From Thermomicrobiales bacterium (GTDB lineage Bacteria > Chloroflexota > Chloroflexia > Thermomicrobiales > UBA6265): a stretch of DNA of 6,848 bases. The DNA is taken from positions 1 through 6,848 of the forward strand of contig JAUJLY010000157.1 of assembly GCA_030447145.1 (NCBI GenBank). The letters run 5' to 3'. This document shows positions 4,859 to 6,848 of this stretch, in pieces (the stretch's first letter is position 1; each line of letters begins with the position of its first letter). The position numbers and the translations under genes are program-made. The notes beneath the pieces were generated by a model. It had not been told where the DNA came from. It saw nothing but the letters and a program-made list of their open reading frames with translations, and searched no databases.

Positions 4859-6472
4859 TTAATCGCTGGTGGGCTTCGAAGCCCGCATGGCAATGAGCGG
4901 TTGGAGCACGCGGGTCACCAGATAGATCAGGATCGGCAGGGTGAGAAAGGGCGCCAGGAAGAGGTGGACCTGGAACCGGCTCCAGTCGGTATTGTAGTGG
5001 CCATAGATAAACATCGGATAGTAGAGGAGGCCCAGCGCCGTCGCGACTGAAATGTATGCTGCGCTGAGGCGATCTAGCCGCAGGGCCAGGAGCGCGAACA
5101 CGGGAATGAGGTACCACCCATAAAGATTCGTCAGGAGTAGCAGCAGCAGGAGCAACGTTTCTGCTGCGGCGAGTTCCGCTGATCTTCCCCTCCAGACAGA
5201 TGCTGCGATCAGCAGCGCCCCCACAGCAAAGATGGCAGTAGACCCATTGCGCAAGGTGCTCTTCGTTGCTTCCGGCACGACCTCTGCGCTCGGTCGGCTG
5301 CGGATGAACTCCGGGTTTGCTGCCCCTTCTGCCTCACGTTGCTGCGCGTATTGCTGGGCAAGCGAGAAGGGTGAGACATGGTCCATTACCTGTGATTGCT
5401 CAAGGCCGCCCCGCAGGCCATCGACCAGCTTGCCGTCCTCCCAATAGGGGGCACAGACAATGACGACCGTGATCGCAGTCAGAAGCACCGCAGAGCCAGC
5501 CCACTTCCACCCCCAGCGTTCCCTGAGAACCACAACGACAAAGAGTGGTGCCAGCACCACGGGGTAGAGCTTGACGAGTGCAGAAAGCGCCAGCAGTGGT
5601 CCAGCAAGGGGTGATCGCCGCTGCAGCGCGAACATTGCTCCAAGGAGGAAGGTCGTCATGAGCACATCGTTGTGAGCGTTGGCGACACCCTCAAAGAGAA
5701 CGAGCGGGTTGGCCAAGAAGACGGCAGCCGTAACCCAACGCCAGCGGCGGTCCCCCTGAAACCACGCGATCAGAAGCGCGGTGAGCATGAGCAGGAGAAC
5801 GTTGAAGATCTTGAGAGCCAGGAGTGTCTCGACGACGTCGTAGAACCCGACGATGGCTGTTGGGATCCACGAGACGAGCAGCCAGGCCGGCCCGTAGAAG
5901 AGCGTGATGTTGACGAGGAATGCAGACATTGCAAATGAGTCGGCCCGGTAGGCTTCGAAGGTGACGAGGTAGGGATTCTGGTCATAGTGAAAAGCGAGTT
6001 TCAGCTCGATCATGTAGTTGAATACATCGAGCGCACCAACGGGATAGAGGACGATGTTCGCAATGGCGGGCCCAGCAATCAGGACCAGGGCTCCGAGTTT
6101 CATGGACGGGACGATCGTTTCAGCGGATCGGAGGATCCTCATTGCGGCGACGTAGGAGGCGGCCAGGATCAGGAAGACCACGGCGGTCTGGCGCATGATG
6201 GGCGAATCTAACCCACCCGGAATCTTCTCAAATGAGAAATGTGTATGGTCCCGGTGCTCGAAGAGTCCGTACCAGCGGTAGAGAAGAAACCAGCACGCGG
6301 TGCTGACGACTGCCAGCAATGTCAAGGCGATCCCGCCGCCCCGACCCGCAGGTGCCGGTAGATCTGGAGTGATCGGGGCACCAGGTTCCGATCCAGCGGT
6401 CGGGTTAGGCTCCGCACTGGCGGGGGGTGAAGCGGTTGCAGCCGGATTGTACGACATCGCCTCGTCACTCAT
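4859..6472 (-). CDS. GT-C fold membrane glycosyltransferase (GT87/MptB-like, polyprenol-phosphate sugar donor)
   Basis: A 537-residue polytopic membrane enzyme. Residues 1 to about 45 are a Pro/Ala/Ser-rich, probably disordered cytoplasmic tail; the first membrane helix is IALTLLAVVSTACWFLLY (about 48-65), with roughly a dozen more. The GT-C hallmark is the extracytoplasmic ALDVFNY (putative catalytic D149) followed by NPY (166-168), the pattern seen in mannosyltransferases of the MptA/MptB and GT87 groups. Further support comes from ANAHNDVLM (HND 267-269), ALVKLYPVV and LYGWYLIPVF (450-459). Such enzymes transfer a sugar, commonly mannose, from a polyprenyl-phosphate carrier onto a glycolipid or polysaccharide outside the membrane; the exact donor and acceptor cannot be read from sequence. 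ATG 6472 is chosen with AGGCGAG upstream; in-frame ATG 6514 and TTG 6574 would only lengthen a featureless tail. No other cell-envelope gene is nearby. Confidence 0.82.
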   Translation of the reverse strand: MSDEAMSYNPAATASPPASAEPNPTAGSEPGAPITPDLPAPAGRGGGIALTLLAVVSTACWFLLYRWYGLFEHRDHTHFSFEKIPGGLDSPIMRQTAVVFLILAASYVAAMRILRSAETIVPSMKLGALVLIAGPAIANIVLYPVGALDVFNYMIELKLAFHYDQNPYLVTFEAYRADSFAMSAFLVNITLFYGPAWLLVSWIPTAIVGFYDVVETLLALKIFNVLLLMLTALLIAWFQGDRRWRWVTAAVFLANPLVLFEGVANAHNDVLMTTFLLGAMFALQRRSPLAGPLLALSALVKLYPVVLAPLFVVVVLRERWGWKWAGSAVLLTAITVVIVCAPYWEDGKLVDGLRGGLEQSQVMDHVSPFSLAQQYAQQREAEGAANPEFIRSRPSAEVVPEATKSTLRNGSTAIFAVGALLIAASVWRGRSAELAAAETLLLLLLLLTNLYGWYLIPVFALLALRLDRLSAAYISVATALGLLYYPMFIYGHYNTDWSRFQVHLFLAPFLTLPILIYLVTRVLQPLIAMRASKPTSD

Positions 6473-6609
6473 TGTCTCGCCTGAACCGCGTCGGGAAGGG
6501 CCCGCCGAGCGCATGTGGTCATGCTCTCGTTGTCGATACTGTACGTCATGCTGACTGGTACGAATGAACGTCAAAACCTACAGACTCCGCAAGAAGGCGA
6601 AAGGTGGCG

Positions 6610-6642
6610 CAACAATGGCCACGGAAAGATCCATGGCCGTTG
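6610..6642 (-). terminator. Terminator-like hairpin after the MFS remnant
   Basis: On the minus strand GGCCATGG (6638-6631) pairs with CCGTGGCC (6624-6617) over eight base pairs including one T-G wobble, with a six-base loop. CAAC and GTTG outside it can extend the stem past a three-base bulge. The 3' side reads ATTGTTG, only moderately T-rich. It lies 25 bases beyond the stop of the transporter remnant and before the glycosyltransferase, which fits a transcript end. Confidence 0.4.
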
Positions 6643-6666
6643 CTCGCTCTGACTTTTGATACAGCG

Positions 6667-6848
6667 TCAGGGTGTCAGCCTGCTGGAGAGGCGGCCATAC
6701 TCTCGCTCGTCGCCCGCCGCGCCTTCGAGGTGGTGGTTGGGTTGTTTGTCGGCGTTGCGGCTCTCGGTCAGCCGGCTTGTCTTCAGCACCACCCGGAGGG
6801 CCACCGGTACGTTGACCAGGAAGGCTGCCCGCCACGAGGCGGCGTCGA
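6667..6848 (-). pseudogene. Remnant of an MFS drug-efflux transporter (DHA2/EmrB-QacA type), truncated
   Basis: The last 60 codons before TGA 6669-6667, entering from beyond the right edge. The start of the visible part, SWRAAFLVNVPVAL, is the signature found in the middle of 14-helix DHA2 transporters, just before helix 6, followed by TSRLTESRNAD, which matches the usual charged 'PESR' segment after that helix. The similarity then stops: residues after HHLEGA become hydrophilic (GDEREYGRLSSRLTP) and the frame ends, although a complete protein of this family needs some 250 or more further residues. The expected Leu-rich helix also carries Arg and Lys (VALRVVLKTS). None of the other frames down to the glycosyltransferase restores the missing half. 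I infer a decayed gene whose 3' half was deleted; the 5' half lies outside the window and could not be judged. Confidence 0.6.

Noticed and set aside
4803..5117. A 104-codon minus-strand frame over the end of the glycosyltransferase
   Set aside because: It is an out-of-frame shadow of the enzyme's final membrane helices, rich in Pro, Arg and Ser.
6578..6835. An 85-codon minus-strand frame overlapping the MFS remnant
   Set aside because: It is out of frame with the DHA2 signature, its first half is Pro/Arg-rich out-of-frame reading, and its hydrophobic end matches no transporter segment I recognise.

Overview
The window is a GC-rich bacterial segment in which every recognisable gene is read from the minus strand. 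In order of transcription (right to left) it holds: a degraded 3' piece of a drug-efflux transporter of the MFS DHA2 type (6667-6848, runs off the right edge), a multi-membrane GT-C glycosyltransferase (4859-6472), a cation:proton antiporter of the CPA1/NhaP type (3265-4509), a double-domain KaiC-like ATPase (1568-3088), a stand-alone response-regulator receiver (1161-1538), an ECF-type sigma factor (255-842), and the first part of an NTF2/SnoaL-like protein (1-217, runs off the left edge). No rRNA, tRNA, CRISPR array or insertion sequence was seen.

Organism: the GC content, frequent GTG starts, a KaiC-like ATPase without kaiA/kaiB, a sigma factor linked to an NTF2-like domain and a PMT-like GT-C enzyme together suggest Chloroflexota (for example a Thermomicrobia-like lineage). 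This is an inference from gene style, not from a marker gene.

Layout and co-operation: the KaiC-like gene and the receiver are contiguous and probably co-transcribed, forming a small signalling module; no histidine kinase is present in the window. The sigma factor is separated from them by 318 nt and probably has its own promoter. The antiporter and the glycosyltransferase are membrane proteins separated from their downstream neighbours by non-coding stretches with stem-loops (176 and 349 nt), so they look like individual transcription units rather than one operon.

The points most worth a second look are: (1) the sigma factor reading frame ends inside a CG-dinucleotide run, and the adjacent frame continues straight into an NTF2-like domain, as if one fused protein had been split by a 2-nt slip; (2) the antiporter carries Arg-His where CPA1 antiporters have the ion-binding Asn-Asp pair; (3) the KaiC-like/receiver pair; (4) the eroded MFS transporter remnant upstream of the glycosyltransferase.
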